In this document: one piece after another, positions 52,481 through 62,356 of the stretch
Layout of the letters: each line of letters begins with the position of its first letter
How positions within the stretch are numbered: position 1 is the stretch's first letter
Origin: Eubacterium sp.
Lineage (GTDB): Bacteria > Bacillota > Clostridia > Lachnospirales > Lachnospiraceae
Direction: 5' to 3'
Length of the DNA stretch: 64,000 nt
NCBI GenBank assembly: GCA_017433825.1
Contig: JAFRGL010000003.1
Span: 1-64,000, forward strand
Program-made: the position numbers and the translations under genes
Notes under the pieces: generated by a model
Databases searched by the model: none
Seen by the model: the letters and a program-made list of their open reading frames with translations, nothing else
Told to the model about the DNA's origin: nothing

Positions 52481-53704
52481 TCAGTCTTCCAGCACCAGGT
52501 GCTTCGGAATGCCGTCCACCATCAGGGGATAGCTCTCGCCGATGATAAGCGGGCAGGCGTATTTCATGAACTCTTCGGACACATCGGTGCCGCCTTCGGT
52601 AATCCATTCGGCGGGAACGCAGCGCTCGTCATTGGCGATCTGGTGCACGTCCTTAAATCCGATGGTACACAGGTAGGGTTCATCTGAAACCCTTTCAAAT
52701 ACGGCCATCAGGCCGTTTTTGCCCTCCAGGGCGGCTTTCACGGCCGCGCCGCCGGAGGCGAAAGCTTCGTTTATGTCTGTCAGAGATGCAATGTGGGCAG
52801 CGGATCTCTGCAGGGTGGAAAGCTCGATGGCCCTGGTTTTTGCCTTGAATTTCTCACAGTAGGCAGCCAGGAAAGCGGCGGTTCCGCCCATCTGCTTGTG
52901 TCCGAAAGCGTCAACCGCCTTATCGGCAGCCGCGTATTCGCAGATGAAGGTGCCCTTGTCATCGTGGATGCCTTCCGATACGGCAATGAGAAGGTTGTTT
53001 TTCACCTTCAGGAGGGCTTCGATGCGGGCATCGAAATCCGCCATATCGAAATTGGACTCCGGCAGGTAGATAAGATCCGGTCCGGTGCAGCCTTCGCCCC
53101 TGGAAAGGGCGGTGGCGGCGGTGAGCCAGCCGGCGTTCCTACCCATGACTTCCACCACATAGATGGTCTTCTGCGTGGAGTAAACCACCTCGTCGCGGAT
53201 AGCTTCCCTTACGGCGGTGGCCACGTATTTGGCCGCGCTGCCGTATCCCGGGGTATGGTCCGTCTGGGCCAGGTCATTGTCGATGGTCTTGGGGGCGCCT
53301 ACAAATTTGATATCGGAGCCCGTAAGTTCGGCATAGTCCGCCAGCTTGCGGATGGTGTCCATGGAATCATTTCCGCCGATATAGATGAAGGCTGCGATTT
53401 CCAGCTTCTTTAAGGTGGCGAAAATCTTCTCGTAGGTTTCCTTGTCCTTCTCGAAATCCGGCAGCTTGAACCGGCAGGATCCCAGGAAGGATGCCGGCGT
53501 TTTCTTCAAGAGCTCCAGCTCCAGGTCTGATTTCAAAACGTCATCCAGAAGCACATACCGCTCGTCCAGCAGTCCCTGGATACCGTTTCTCATGCCGTAT
53601 ACCTTGTCCGCGCCGCATTTCTTCGCCATGGAAAAGACACCGGCCAGGCTGGCGTTGATGACCGCTGTCGGTCCGCCGGATTGTCCCACAATCACATTTT
53701 TCAT
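52481..53704 (-). CDS. 6-phosphofructokinase, probably diphosphate-dependent
   Basis: 407 residues. Start VIVGQSGGPTAVINASLAGV, GGNDSMDT where ATP enzymes have GGDGS, and APKTIDNDL with the Lys typical of diphosphate-using enzymes. EVMGRNAGWLTAATAL substrate motif. Phosphorylates fructose-6-phosphate in glycolysis, probably with PPi. AGGAGGAG precedes the ATG. Confidence 0.88.
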   Translation of the reverse strand: MKNVIVGQSGGPTAVINASLAGVFSMAKKCGADKVYGMRNGIQGLLDERYVLLDDVLKSDLELELLKKTPASFLGSCRFKLPDFEKDKETYEKIFATLKKLEIAAFIYIGGNDSMDTIRKLADYAELTGSDIKFVGAPKTIDNDLAQTDHTPGYGSAAKYVATAVREAIRDEVVYSTQKTIYVVEVMGRNAGWLTAATALSRGEGCTGPDLIYLPESNFDMADFDARIEALLKVKNNLLIAVSEGIHDDKGTFICEYAAADKAVDAFGHKQMGGTAAFLAAYCEKFKAKTRAIELSTLQRSAAHIASLTDINEAFASGGAAVKAALEGKNGLMAVFERVSDEPYLCTIGFKDVHQIANDERCVPAEWITEGGTDVSEEFMKYACPLIIGESYPLMVDGIPKHLVLED

Positions 53705-53772
53705 TGCAGTTCTCCTCCTGTAAACAGTTATTCTGAAATATTACAATTATTGCTGTCTCTGTTTTATTCTTC

Positions 53773-54384
53773 TTATCTGTTCAGTGCAGTGTCCACGGAT
53801 TTCAGATAAATAATGTAAACCACCAGGCCTACGATGGAAAGAATCAGCACGGCAACGGCCATGCCGATAAGGGCCCTGAGTGAGCCAATGCTGTAGATAG
53901 CGCTGATGCCTTTTACCCTTGCGTTGATAACCTGCCCGATAACCGTCGCGATTACATAGATAATCAGGACCATGCTGCCCTTCCGGGCCACGTCGCTTCT
54001 GCCGATGTTGTTCATGACATTGTTGAAGCCCAGGATAACCATCACGGTCAGGATAATGCTGATGATCATGCTGATGATGGTAAGGACGCTGTTTGAGAAG
54101 AAAGCATTGATGATGGCCAGGATCAGTCCGATGATAGCCAGAATAAATGCCGTCCTCAGCATGGGCTCATCCTTGCCGCCGTTGGCGATGGCCACCAGCT
54201 GCATGATGTAGCCGACGATAACGATGACACCGCCGATACCGGCCATTGCCAGGGTGCCGCCGATGGAATAGGTTCCGGCCATAACCACTGTGGAAAGGGA
54301 CATCAGCACTGAGCCGATGAGCTGCAGGACTGTGGCGATGAAAAGCAGGTGGGCACCTTTTGCCGCGTTGTAGTAGTTGTACAT
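53773..54384 (-). CDS. Small integral membrane protein of unknown function
   Basis: 203 residues, about six hydrophobic segments with short loops and few charged residues (charged part GGKDEPM near 70 and NIGRSDVARKG near 130). No family recognised. CAGGAGG precedes the ATG. Confidence 0.7.
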   Translation of the reverse strand: MYNYYNAAKGAHLLFIATVLQLIGSVLMSLSTVVMAGTYSIGGTLAMAGIGGVIVIVGYIMQLVAIANGGKDEPMLRTAFILAIIGLILAIINAFFSNSVLTIISMIISIILTVMVILGFNNVMNNIGRSDVARKGSMVLIIYVIATVIGQVINARVKGISAIYSIGSLRALIGMAVAVLILSIVGLVVYIIYLKSVDTALNR

Positions 54385-54436
54385 TTTGTTCCTCCTGAAA
54401 AATAATTTGTTCTATAAACAACAGCCGGAAACGGCG

Positions 54437-55645
54437 TTATTTCACCCTGATACAGGAAGCGTTCGGGCCGAGGGAGGCAAATGCCTGTTCGAAATCCTTC
54501 TCGGTCATCTCTTCCGTAATAAATGCGCACTGCTCGAAAATACCGGAATCGGCAAATACGATGCCCGGGAATACCTCAGCGGCCCTGGCGGCATACGCGT
54601 CCGGAATCCGCACCAGGAAGCGGTTGACGATGCCGTCCTTTGCCGTCATTTCGGGCTTTTCATCATCCCAGCCGAAGGATGCGTGTTTCCCCAGGGTCTT
54701 CGCGCATTCCAGCACGTCGCCCACTACGGCACTGGCAGTGGGCAGCTTGCCCGCGCCGCGGCCGTAGAACATGGAATCGCCCAGGATATTTCCCCTGACG
54801 AAAACGGCGTTGAACACGTCGTTGACACCGTAAAGCGGGGAATCCTTTCCTACCATATACGGCGCCACCATGGCTTCCAGTCCGTGATCGGTGACCTTCG
54901 CGCCGGCCAGCAGCCGGATCCGGCCGCCGAATGCCTTCGCGGTGGTGATATCCTCCGGTGTAATGCGGCTGATTCCTTCGGTGTAAATATCCCTGAAATC
55001 CACCCTTTTGCCGAGGGCCAGGGAAATTAAAATCGCAATCTTCCTGCAGGCGTCATGGCCTTCCACATCTGCTGTCGGGTCTTTTTCCGCATAGCCTAAG
55101 GCCTGGGCGTCCGCCAGCACCTCGGAAAAAGCGCTGCCCTCGTCCGCCATGCGGGTCAGGATATAGTTAGTGGTGCCGTTTAAGATGCCGGTGATTTCCA
55201 GAATCTCCTCTCCCGCAAGGGAGGTGGTGAGCGCCCGGATAACCGGGATGCCGCCACCGCAGCTGGCCTCGAAGAAATAGCTGCAGTTGTTTGCCTTTGC
55301 AGTCTGCATCAGTTCGTAGCCGCAGTCCGCCACCAGCGCCTTGTTGGAGGTGCACACGCTTTTGCCCTTCTTTAAAGCCGCCATCGTAAATTCGTACGCG
55401 GGATGGATGCCGCCCATGGTTTCCACCACAATGGACACCTCCGGATCATTTTCAATGACGGAGAAGTCGTGCACCACCAGGCTTTCGAAGGGGTCGCCCT
55501 CAAAATCCCGCAGATCCAGGATGTATCTGACGGTGATTTCGTCACCTGCCGCTTTTTTCAGCTTTTCCTTGTTGGTATGGATGGCTTCCACAACGCCGCT
55601 TCCCACGGTGCCGTAGCCCAGAACCGCTGCATAAATCATTTTCAA
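54437..55645 (-). CDS. hom: Homoserine dehydrogenase
   Basis: 402 residues. NAD(P)-binding AVLGYGTVGSGVVEAI, the signature NGTTNYILTRM and ADVEGHDACRKIAILISLAFG-type region, plus KDSPLYGV. The C-terminus is a shortened ACT-like segment, slightly smaller than usual. Converts aspartate semialdehyde to homoserine for threonine and methionine synthesis. Confidence 0.94.
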   Translation of the reverse strand: MKMIYAAVLGYGTVGSGVVEAIHTNKEKLKKAAGDEITVRYILDLRDFEGDPFESLVVHDFSVIENDPEVSIVVETMGGIHPAYEFTMAALKKGKSVCTSNKALVADCGYELMQTAKANNCSYFFEASCGGGIPVIRALTTSLAGEEILEITGILNGTTNYILTRMADEGSAFSEVLADAQALGYAEKDPTADVEGHDACRKIAILISLALGKRVDFRDIYTEGISRITPEDITTAKAFGGRIRLLAGAKVTDHGLEAMVAPYMVGKDSPLYGVNDVFNAVFVRGNILGDSMFYGRGAGKLPTASAVVGDVLECAKTLGKHASFGWDDEKPEMTAKDGIVNRFLVRIPDAYAARAAEVFPGIVFADSGIFEQCAFITEEMTEKDFEQAFASLGPNASCIRVK

Positions 55646-55733
55646 AACCTCGTTACGTCTGTTGTTTCTTTAAGTCTGCTGTGTCTTTATGTTCGTTTTT
55701 AACCCTCCGTCCGTTTCCGGCAGCCGCGCCGGG

Positions 55734-58700
55734 TTATTCCACGGATTTCAGGGATTCTATCATGTCTATCTTTTTGAAATTGCGGAACATCAGAAGGTTG
55801 ACCGCCAGGGAGAACACGCCGGTCAGGACCGCGCAGATAAGGTAGCTCTTCCCGCTGACGATACGCCCGAACATCATCAGGTCCACTTCCACCGTCAGTA
55901 TAACATATCTGTGGAGCAATGTCCCTAGGAATACGCCCAAAATGATGCCGAAGATTGTGAGAATTATGTTTTCCCGGTAAACATACATGGCCACTTCGGT
56001 ATCGTGGAAGCCCAGCACCTTTAAGGTTGCCAGCTCCCTTCTCCGTTCAGTCATGTTGATGCTGTTCAGGTTGTATATAACCACGAAGGCCAGAAGCGCC
56101 GCCGAAATGATGAGCACGTACATAACATAATTCAAAGCGCCCAGCATATCGTCTATCTGCTGCTCCAGGTCCGTGATAAAATACATGCTGCTGCAGGCGT
56201 CCATATCCAGGATTTCCCTGCCCAGCCGTTTCTCCTCCTCCGGGGAAAGGCCGGAATAATTCATGTAGACGGTGTCGTATTCCGGCGCCTTGCCGAACAG
56301 TTCCTCATAGGTGCCCGGCGTCAGGAAGCAGTAATGCAGCACATAGTTCTCCACAATTTCCTTTACTTCCACTTCCACCAGCGGGGACTTGTCCGTTTCC
56401 TGGATGAATATTTTATCCCCCCTGGAAACGCCCAGCATGGATGCGGTCTTTTCGCTTAAGGCGCAGCCTGTCTCCGGAAATGCGATGCCCTCCTGGGATA
56501 CACGGTCACGTAAGATCACATAGTCCGGAACGGCCGAAGGATCTTCGGGAACAAAGAGGTAGGCGTCCCTGTTTACGCCGCCTTTTTTCAGCGTTACCGG
56601 CAGTGTACAGGCTTCCAGGATGTTGTCCACTTCCTTCCTGCCCGCAATATCCTTAAGAAACTTTTCCTTCTCTTCATCCCCTGCCGTTTTATTGATGCCG
56701 GCATAGGCTTCGTAGGTGAAGATCTCCACATACTGGTTTTTCGCCACCTCGGTAATGGAATCCTCTATGCCGTAGCCCACCAGGATAAGGGCCATGCAGC
56801 CGCCCACGCCGAAAACGGTCATCAGGAACCGTTTCTTATACCGCAGAAGGTTGCGGATGGTGGCTTTGCGGGAGAATTTCAGCCTGTTCCAGATAAAGGA
56901 AACCCGCTCCAGGAATACCCTTTGTCCGCCTTTAGGCGCTTCCGGCCGCATCAGTTCCGCCGGTTTGTCCTTCAGCTTCCGCCAGCAGGCGGAAAGGGAG
57001 GCAAGCCCGGTGCAGGCAGTGGAAATCACCACCGCCATGATTCCCTGGACATAGTTCATGGGCATGTAGATTTCCGGCAGGCCCACGTAAAGGATCCGGT
57101 AAGCGTCCTGCACCACGAAGGGCAGAAGCTTCTCCCCGACAATCACGCCGATAATGCCGCCGGTTAATGTGGCAAGCAGGGCGTACCAGATATATTTACC
57201 CGCGATGGCGGTTCCGGAAAAGCCCAGGGCTTTCAGTGTACTGATCTGCTGCCTCTGCTCCTCGACCATCCGGGTCATGGAGGCCAGGCTGACCAGGGCA
57301 GCCACCAGGAAGAACATTACGGGGAAAACATCCCCCAGCTTGTTAATCCGTTCGGAATCCTGTCCGAAATTCGCACAGGAGGAAATCAGGCCCCTGTCCA
57401 GGATGTACCATTCCGGCACCTCCAGCTCGGCCAGTCTTTCTTCCGCATCCGCAATCTGCTTTTCCGCGTCTGCGATTTCCGCCTCGGCCTTTTCGCTTTC
57501 GGTATCGAATTCCGCCCTGGCGTCCTCGTATTCTTCTTTTTTCTCCTCCAGAAGGGCTTTTCCTTCTTCCAGTTCTTCCCTTCCGGCTTCCAGCTCCGCC
57601 TTGCCTTCTTCCAGCTGCTGACGGCCTTCCTCCAGCTGCTGCCGGCCTTCTTCCAGCCCGGCACGGCCCGCCTCCAGTTCGGCCCGGCCCTGATTCACCT
57701 GGCTTCTGCCCTCATTTACCTGGGCTTTTCCCGCAGCCAGGGCCGCTTCACCTTCCGCGATACCGTCTTTTAAAAGCTGTATGTTTTCGGCGAGGAACGC
57801 CAGATCAGCGCTGTACTGCTCGTAAAGCGCTTCATTTTCCTCCAGCTCCGCTTCCCCTTTGGGAATCTCCTCTTCCATCTGCGCAAGGCCGTTTTCCATC
57901 TCGGTTACGGTATTTTCCAGTTCCGGCAGACGGCCCTCCAGCTCTTCCTTAATCCGGAGGAAAAGGGGATTCTCCGGGTCCTCCGCAAGCTGCACCTCAA
58001 TGTATTCCAGACCCAGTCTGGCAATATCCAGGGCGTCTTTTGCCGTCGGAAGCATCTGCTCAATCATGGCCTGCTGTGCCTTTGCCTCTTCCAGCTGCGC
58101 CTTGCCGTCATCCAGCTGCTGACGCATGTACGCAAGGCCTTCGGCCCCTTCGCTGTACTGCTTTTCCAGGTCTGCGAGAAGGGCTTTGTTTTTCTCAAGC
58201 TCGGCTTCTCCGGCCCTTATTTCCGCCTCGCCGGCAGCAACACGGGCTTCACCGTCCCTGACTCTTGCTTCGCCGGCGGCAAGCTCTGCCTCACCGGCGG
58301 CCAGTTCTGCTTCGCCTTCTTTAAGCTTTGCTTCATTCTCGGCGATTTCCGCCTCGCCGTCTGCCAGCTCGGCTTCGCCTTCCTCAATTTCCTTTTCCGC
58401 GTCGGCAATCAGGTCGGCCGCTTCCGCAAGCTGCGCTCTCGCATCCTCCAGCTGCTGCCTTGCGTCCTCAACCTGTTTCCTTGCGTCTTCTATCTCCAGG
58501 CGGGCATCCCCCTGGATACGGTCGTACCGGCGGATAACCGCGAAATCAGCCAGTGTTTCAATGGCTCTTTCCGCATCATCCACCTTCGCGTCGTATTCTT
58601 TGGAATAGGCGATAAATTCATCCGCCCCTGCGGCTTTGACGTACGCCTCCGTATAATAGTCGAATCTGAATACTTCCGGTTCCAGGACCACAAAGCCCCA

Positions 58701-59279
58701 CAGGGTACCGTCACCGATGCTGCCGTTGCCCCTGGTCAGGTCCATGTAATAAGGAAGGTTCCCCAGTCCGCTGACCGTAAAGACCGTACGGCTTATGGAA
58801 TCGGACAGATGGTCTTTCGTCCCGGATTTCAGCACGATCCGGTCCCCGACATGAATCTGCTGTTCCGCTGCCAGCATGGTGTCCAGCACGCATTCCCGTT
58901 CGTTTTCCGGCATCCGGCCTTCGGTCAGCCGCACTTCGTTGATGCCTTCCGTCCGGGCAATCGCCAGGATTGCCGTATCCTCGTCGGACGTGCGGAGCAT
59001 GACCTCCACGGTTTTGCCGCCTACAGCCTTTTCCACCAGGTCCAGCTTTTCCAGGTCCGTGATGTCTTCCTCCTCAAAGCCCAGTGTGCTTAAGAGACGG
59101 ATATCCATCAGTTTGGAGGAACGGTAATACCGGTCCGCGGAAAACCGCATGTCCGGGCCTGCGGAACGGATACCGGAGAAGAAGGCCGTACCCAGCATGA
59201 CGATGAAAAAGATGGACAGGAACCTGCCTATGTTTTTCCGGATTTCCCGAAGGAAATCCTTAACCAATGCATTTTTCAT
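55734..59279 (-). CDS. FtsX/MacB-type ABC permease with very long periplasmic-type coiled coil
   Basis: 1181 residues. One N-terminal membrane helix (about 15-38), extracytoplasmic domain, then about 330 residues of heptad-like coiled coil made of near-repeated modules (EGEAELADGEAEIAENEAKL, ELEAGREELEEGKALL). Then three FtsX-type helices (about 645-780), a second extracytoplasmic domain and three more helices at the C-terminus (about 1045-1165). Works with the ATPase encoded three bases upstream; substrate unknown. Lachnospiraceae carry many such exporters. Confidence 0.9.
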   Translation of the reverse strand: MKNALVKDFLREIRKNIGRFLSIFFIVMLGTAFFSGIRSAGPDMRFSADRYYRSSKLMDIRLLSTLGFEEEDITDLEKLDLVEKAVGGKTVEVMLRTSDEDTAILAIARTEGINEVRLTEGRMPENERECVLDTMLAAEQQIHVGDRIVLKSGTKDHLSDSISRTVFTVSGLGNLPYYMDLTRGNGSIGDGTLWGFVVLEPEVFRFDYYTEAYVKAAGADEFIAYSKEYDAKVDDAERAIETLADFAVIRRYDRIQGDARLEIEDARKQVEDARQQLEDARAQLAEAADLIADAEKEIEEGEAELADGEAEIAENEAKLKEGEAELAAGEAELAAGEARVRDGEARVAAGEAEIRAGEAELEKNKALLADLEKQYSEGAEGLAYMRQQLDDGKAQLEEAKAQQAMIEQMLPTAKDALDIARLGLEYIEVQLAEDPENPLFLRIKEELEGRLPELENTVTEMENGLAQMEEEIPKGEAELEENEALYEQYSADLAFLAENIQLLKDGIAEGEAALAAGKAQVNEGRSQVNQGRAELEAGRAGLEEGRQQLEEGRQQLEEGKAELEAGREELEEGKALLEEKKEEYEDARAEFDTESEKAEAEIADAEKQIADAEERLAELEVPEWYILDRGLISSCANFGQDSERINKLGDVFPVMFFLVAALVSLASMTRMVEEQRQQISTLKALGFSGTAIAGKYIWYALLATLTGGIIGVIVGEKLLPFVVQDAYRILYVGLPEIYMPMNYVQGIMAVVISTACTGLASLSACWRKLKDKPAELMRPEAPKGGQRVFLERVSFIWNRLKFSRKATIRNLLRYKKRFLMTVFGVGGCMALILVGYGIEDSITEVAKNQYVEIFTYEAYAGINKTAGDEEKEKFLKDIAGRKEVDNILEACTLPVTLKKGGVNRDAYLFVPEDPSAVPDYVILRDRVSQEGIAFPETGCALSEKTASMLGVSRGDKIFIQETDKSPLVEVEVKEIVENYVLHYCFLTPGTYEELFGKAPEYDTVYMNYSGLSPEEEKRLGREILDMDACSSMYFITDLEQQIDDMLGALNYVMYVLIISAALLAFVVIYNLNSINMTERRRELATLKVLGFHDTEVAMYVYRENIILTIFGIILGVFLGTLLHRYVILTVEVDLMMFGRIVSGKSYLICAVLTGVFSLAVNLLMFRNFKKIDMIESLKSVE

Positions 59280-59282
59280 CTG

Positions 59283-59987
59283 CTACCACTCGATCTCCTC
59301 CACCGGCGTGGGATTTTCATTGATTTCCATGCCGGCGACCTTGCCGTTTTTGATATGGATTACCCGGTCGGCCATAGGTGTAAGCGCCGTATTGTGGGTA
59401 ATCACGATAACTGTCATATTTTTCTGCCTGCAGGTATCCTGCAGCAGCTTTAAAATGGACTTGCCGGTGATATAGTCCAGCGCACCGGTGGGTTCATCGC
59501 ATAAAAGCAGCTTCGGGTTTTTTGCCAGGGCCCTGGCGATGGCCACCCTCTGCTGTTCGCCGCCGGACAGCTGGGCCGGGAAGTTCTGCTTCCTGTCGCC
59601 TAAGCCGACCTCATCCATGACCTCGGACGCGTCCCGGGGGTTTTTGCAGATCTGAAGCGCCAGCTCCACGTTCTCCAGGGCGGTCAGGTTCTGCATCAGA
59701 TTATAGAACTGGAAAACAAAGCCGATATCCTCGCGGCGGTATTCCACCAGCCGTCTGGGCCGGAATTTGGCAATATCCTCCCCGTCCACCAGCACTCTGC
59801 CGCTGGTGGCGGTATCCATTCCTCCGAGTATATTCAAAACGGTGGTTTTTCCGGCGCCGGAGGGTCCGACGATAATCGCGAATTCCCCCTCGTCTATGGT
59901 GAAATCAATGCCGTCGCAGGCCTTGATCTCCACTTCTCCCATCTGATAAACCTTCGTTACATTCCGAAGCGTCACAAATTCCGCCAT
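59283..59987 (-). CDS. ABC ATPase of the MacB/LolD type
   Basis: 234 residues. Walker [10 protein letters not shown] (about 41-49), signature [16 protein letters not shown], Walker [13 protein letters not shown], switch His in ITHN. Its ribosome site AGAAGGAG overlaps the rsmI stop codon, so it is coupled to rsmI upstream and the permease downstream. Confidence 0.95.
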   Translation of the reverse strand: MAEFVTLRNVTKVYQMGEVEIKACDGIDFTIDEGEFAIIVGPSGAGKTTVLNILGGMDTATSGRVLVDGEDIAKFRPRRLVEYRREDIGFVFQFYNLMQNLTALENVELALQICKNPRDASEVMDEVGLGDRKQNFPAQLSGGEQQRVAIARALAKNPKLLLCDEPTGALDYITGKSILKLLQDTCRQKNMTVIVITHNTALTPMADRVIHIKNGKVAGMEINENPTPVEEIEW

Positions 59988-59989
59988 GG

Positions 59990-60844
59990 TTACTCCTTCT
60001 GCTCTTCAAGCAGCAGTGCGTAAATTTCCCTTTTTCCGATTCCCCGGTCTTTCGCGGCCTGCTTCATGGCCTCTTTCCTGTCCATCCCTTCGGAAACATA
60101 TTTTTCCACATGGGCGGAAACACTTAAGGCCTCCCAGGACATCCGGGCTTCCCGTTCCAGTTCTTCGGGATTCCTTCCCCCGACAATCAGTACGCATTCG
60201 CCCTTAGGCGCCTGCTCTTTATAATGTTCCGAAAGCTCCGCCAGCGTCAGGCGCAGGACAGTTTCGTGTTTCTTCGTCAGCTCCCGGCACAGGGCTGCCT
60301 TCCTTTCCCCTCCGAAAGCGGCGGACAGCGCGTCCAGCGTTTCGCAAAGCCTGTGGGGTGCCTCGTAGAAAACCATGGTGCGCACTTCATCTTTAAGGCT
60401 TAAAAGCAGCGCTTCCCGTTCCTTCTTCTGTGTGCTCAAAAAGCCTTCAAATGCGAAACGCTTCGACGGAAATCCGGAAAGGGCCAGGGCTGTTACGCAG
60501 GCGGAAGCGCCCGGACAGACCGTCACCGGAATGCCCGCTTCAACGGCCATGCTGCACAGCTCGCTGCCCGGATCGGAAATCCCGGGCATGCCCGCGTCGG
60601 TGATCAGGGCAATATTCTGCCCTTCCTCCAGCTTTTTGATAAGCGTGCGGCCCTTATCCCATTTGTTGTGCTCGTGGTAGCTGGTCAGGGGCGTATGAAT
60701 ATCAAAATGCGTCAGCAGCTTCCGGCTGTTGCGTGTATCCTCCGCGGCAATCAGGTCCGCTTCTTTTAGGATTCTCAAGACCCTTAAGGTAATATCCTCC
60801 AGGTTGCCGATGGGTGTCGCGCAAAGATAAAGAGTTCCGGACAT
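59990..60844 (-). CDS. rsmI: 16S rRNA (cytidine1402-2'-O)-methyltransferase
   Basis: 284 residues from the ATG at 60844 (GGAGG ten bases upstream). Start LYLCATPIGNLEDIT, AAEDTRNS, ITDAGMPGISDPG and FEGFLSTQKKERE are RsmI hallmarks. Methylates C1402 of 16S rRNA with SAM. Usually next to trmN6; here linked to an ABC exporter instead. Confidence 0.95.
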   Translation of the reverse strand: MSGTLYLCATPIGNLEDITLRVLRILKEADLIAAEDTRNSRKLLTHFDIHTPLTSYHEHNKWDKGRTLIKKLEEGQNIALITDAGMPGISDPGSELCSMAVEAGIPVTVCPGASACVTALALSGFPSKRFAFEGFLSTQKKEREALLLSLKDEVRTMVFYEAPHRLCETLDALSAAFGGERKAALCRELTKKHETVLRLTLAELSEHYKEQAPKGECVLIVGGRNPEELEREARMSWEALSVSAHVEKYVSEGMDRKEAMKQAAKDRGIGKREIYALLLEEQKE

Positions 60845-60926
60845 ATGCCCCAAGCCTCCGGTAAATATATAGTCAAAACTGCCGTTTTCCGGCAAATGAA
60901 CAGATCTTGCCATTATCGTAAATTGT

Positions 60927-60955
60927 ATTGTACCAAATCCGCGCACTTTTCACAA
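60927..60955 (-). promoter_or_regulatory. Promoter of the rsmI/ABC operon
   Basis: Minus-strand TTGTGA (60950-60955), 17 bases, TACAAT (60927-60932). Confidence 0.65.
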
Positions 60956-61097
60956 GAAAAAACCGCAAAACCTGCATTCTTCCGGCGCCGGCAGCCTTTT
61001 GCCGGAAATCGGTTTCGTTTCCGCTTTATTCTTTCCCTCTTTTTTTATATTATGAAAGTGAACACACTGACAGGCAAAATGAAAGGTAAGGTTTTTT

Positions 61098-62267
61098 ATG
61101 TATTACAACGAAATCGCAGGCGTGAAGGTTTCCGCCTTAGGCATGGGCAATATGCGTCTGCCCACCTTTGATGAAAATGAAAAAAATATCGACAGGGAAA
61201 AGGCGCAGGAAATCATCGACTACGCCTACAGCCACGGAATCAACTACTATGACACCGCTTACCGGTATCATTCCGGCCAGTCCGAATTTTTCATCGGGGA
61301 GGCTTTGAGCAAATACCCGCGGGACACCTGGTACCTGGCCACCAAATTCCCGGGACATATGATTGTAAAGAAAGAAAACGGCGTAATCGGCTTTACCAGC
61401 GGCCTGACAGGCTGGCCGGATTCCACCGTTCCTGCTGTTTTCGAAGAGCAGCTGAACAAATGCAAGGTGGATTATTTTGACTTTTACCTGCTGCACAATG
61501 TGAACGAAAAGTCCCTTCCGATGTATCTGGACGAGGATCTTGGAATCGTCCGTTACCTGCAAAGCGAAAAAGAAGCCGGAAGGATCCGGCATCTGGGTTT
61601 CTCCGCCCACGGTTCGGCGGAGCTTATCGACAGCTTCCTGACCAGGTTTGAAGGCGTCTTTGAATTTGTCCAGATCCAGCTGAACTATCTGGACTGGAAG
61701 CTTCAGGATGCGAAAAGCAAATATGAAGTGATTGTAAAACACGGCCTGAAGGTCGTGGTCATGGAAGGCGTGCGGGGCGGCCGCCTGGCAAAGCTTCCCG
61801 AAGAACAGATGGCAAAGCTTTCAGCCGTCCGTCCGGGGGATTCCGCAGCCCGCTGGGCCTTACGCTTCCTCCAGTCCCTTCCGGGGGTGGCCGTGGTGTT
61901 AAGCGGCATGACCGCCCTGGAACAGATTGTGGAGAACGTGGAAACCTTCAGCGAACCCTGCCCGGTTACCGAAGAGGAAAAACAGCTGCTTTCCGAGGTG
62001 GCGGATTCCATGCTTTCCTGGGTGCCCTGCACTGCCTGCCGCTACTGTACGGAAGGGTGTCCGAAGCAACTGGAAATCCCGAAAATCATTGCTGCCTACA
62101 ATGGCGTGAAAAACGGGGATATGATGGCTTCCTACAGCCTGGAAGGCTGTGATCCTGCCATGGACCCGACACGCTGCATCGGCTGCGGCGCCTGCACCGG
62201 CATCTGCCCGCAGAACATTGCCATTCCGGACATCATGAAAGAATTTGCGCAGATGCTGAAAAAATAA
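61098..62267 (+). CDS. Aldo/keto reductase with C-terminal ferredoxin domain
   Basis: 389 residues. AKR barrel with catalytic Asp/Tyr/Lys/His set (YDTAYRY near 50-56, ATKFPG, FYLLHN), then a C-terminal domain with CTACRYCTEGC (about 312) and CIGCGACTGICP (about 357), giving two [4Fe-4S] centres. This Fe-S AKR group is typical of anaerobes; substrate unknown. AAAGG lies about ten bases upstream of the ATG. Confidence 0.92.
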   Translation: MYYNEIAGVKVSALGMGNMRLPTFDENEKNIDREKAQEIIDYAYSHGINYYDTAYRYHSGQSEFFIGEALSKYPRDTWYLATKFPGHMIVKKENGVIGFTSGLTGWPDSTVPAVFEEQLNKCKVDYFDFYLLHNVNEKSLPMYLDEDLGIVRYLQSEKEAGRIRHLGFSAHGSAELIDSFLTRFEGVFEFVQIQLNYLDWKLQDAKSKYEVIVKHGLKVVVMEGVRGGRLAKLPEEQMAKLSAVRPGDSAARWALRFLQSLPGVAVVLSGMTALEQIVENVETFSEPCPVTEEEKQLLSEVADSMLSWVPCTACRYCTEGCPKQLEIPKIIAAYNGVKNGDMMASYSLEGCDPAMDPTRCIGCGACTGICPQNIAIPDIMKEFAQMLKK

Positions 62268-62278
62268 ACATTTCCCCT

Positions 62279-62336
62279 CCGGAAACAAATACCCTCCCTG
62301 CCGGTACTGCCCGGCAGGGAGGGTATTTGTTTCCGG
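62279..62336. terminator. Bidirectional terminator: perfect 26-base inverted repeat
   Basis: Arms 62279-62304 and 62311-62336 are perfectly complementary with a 6-base loop; core CCCTCCCTGCCGG. It sits between convergent genes. Unusually long for a simple terminator. Confidence 0.8.
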
Positions 62337-62356
62337 ATAATTTCTGATTTAAATAA

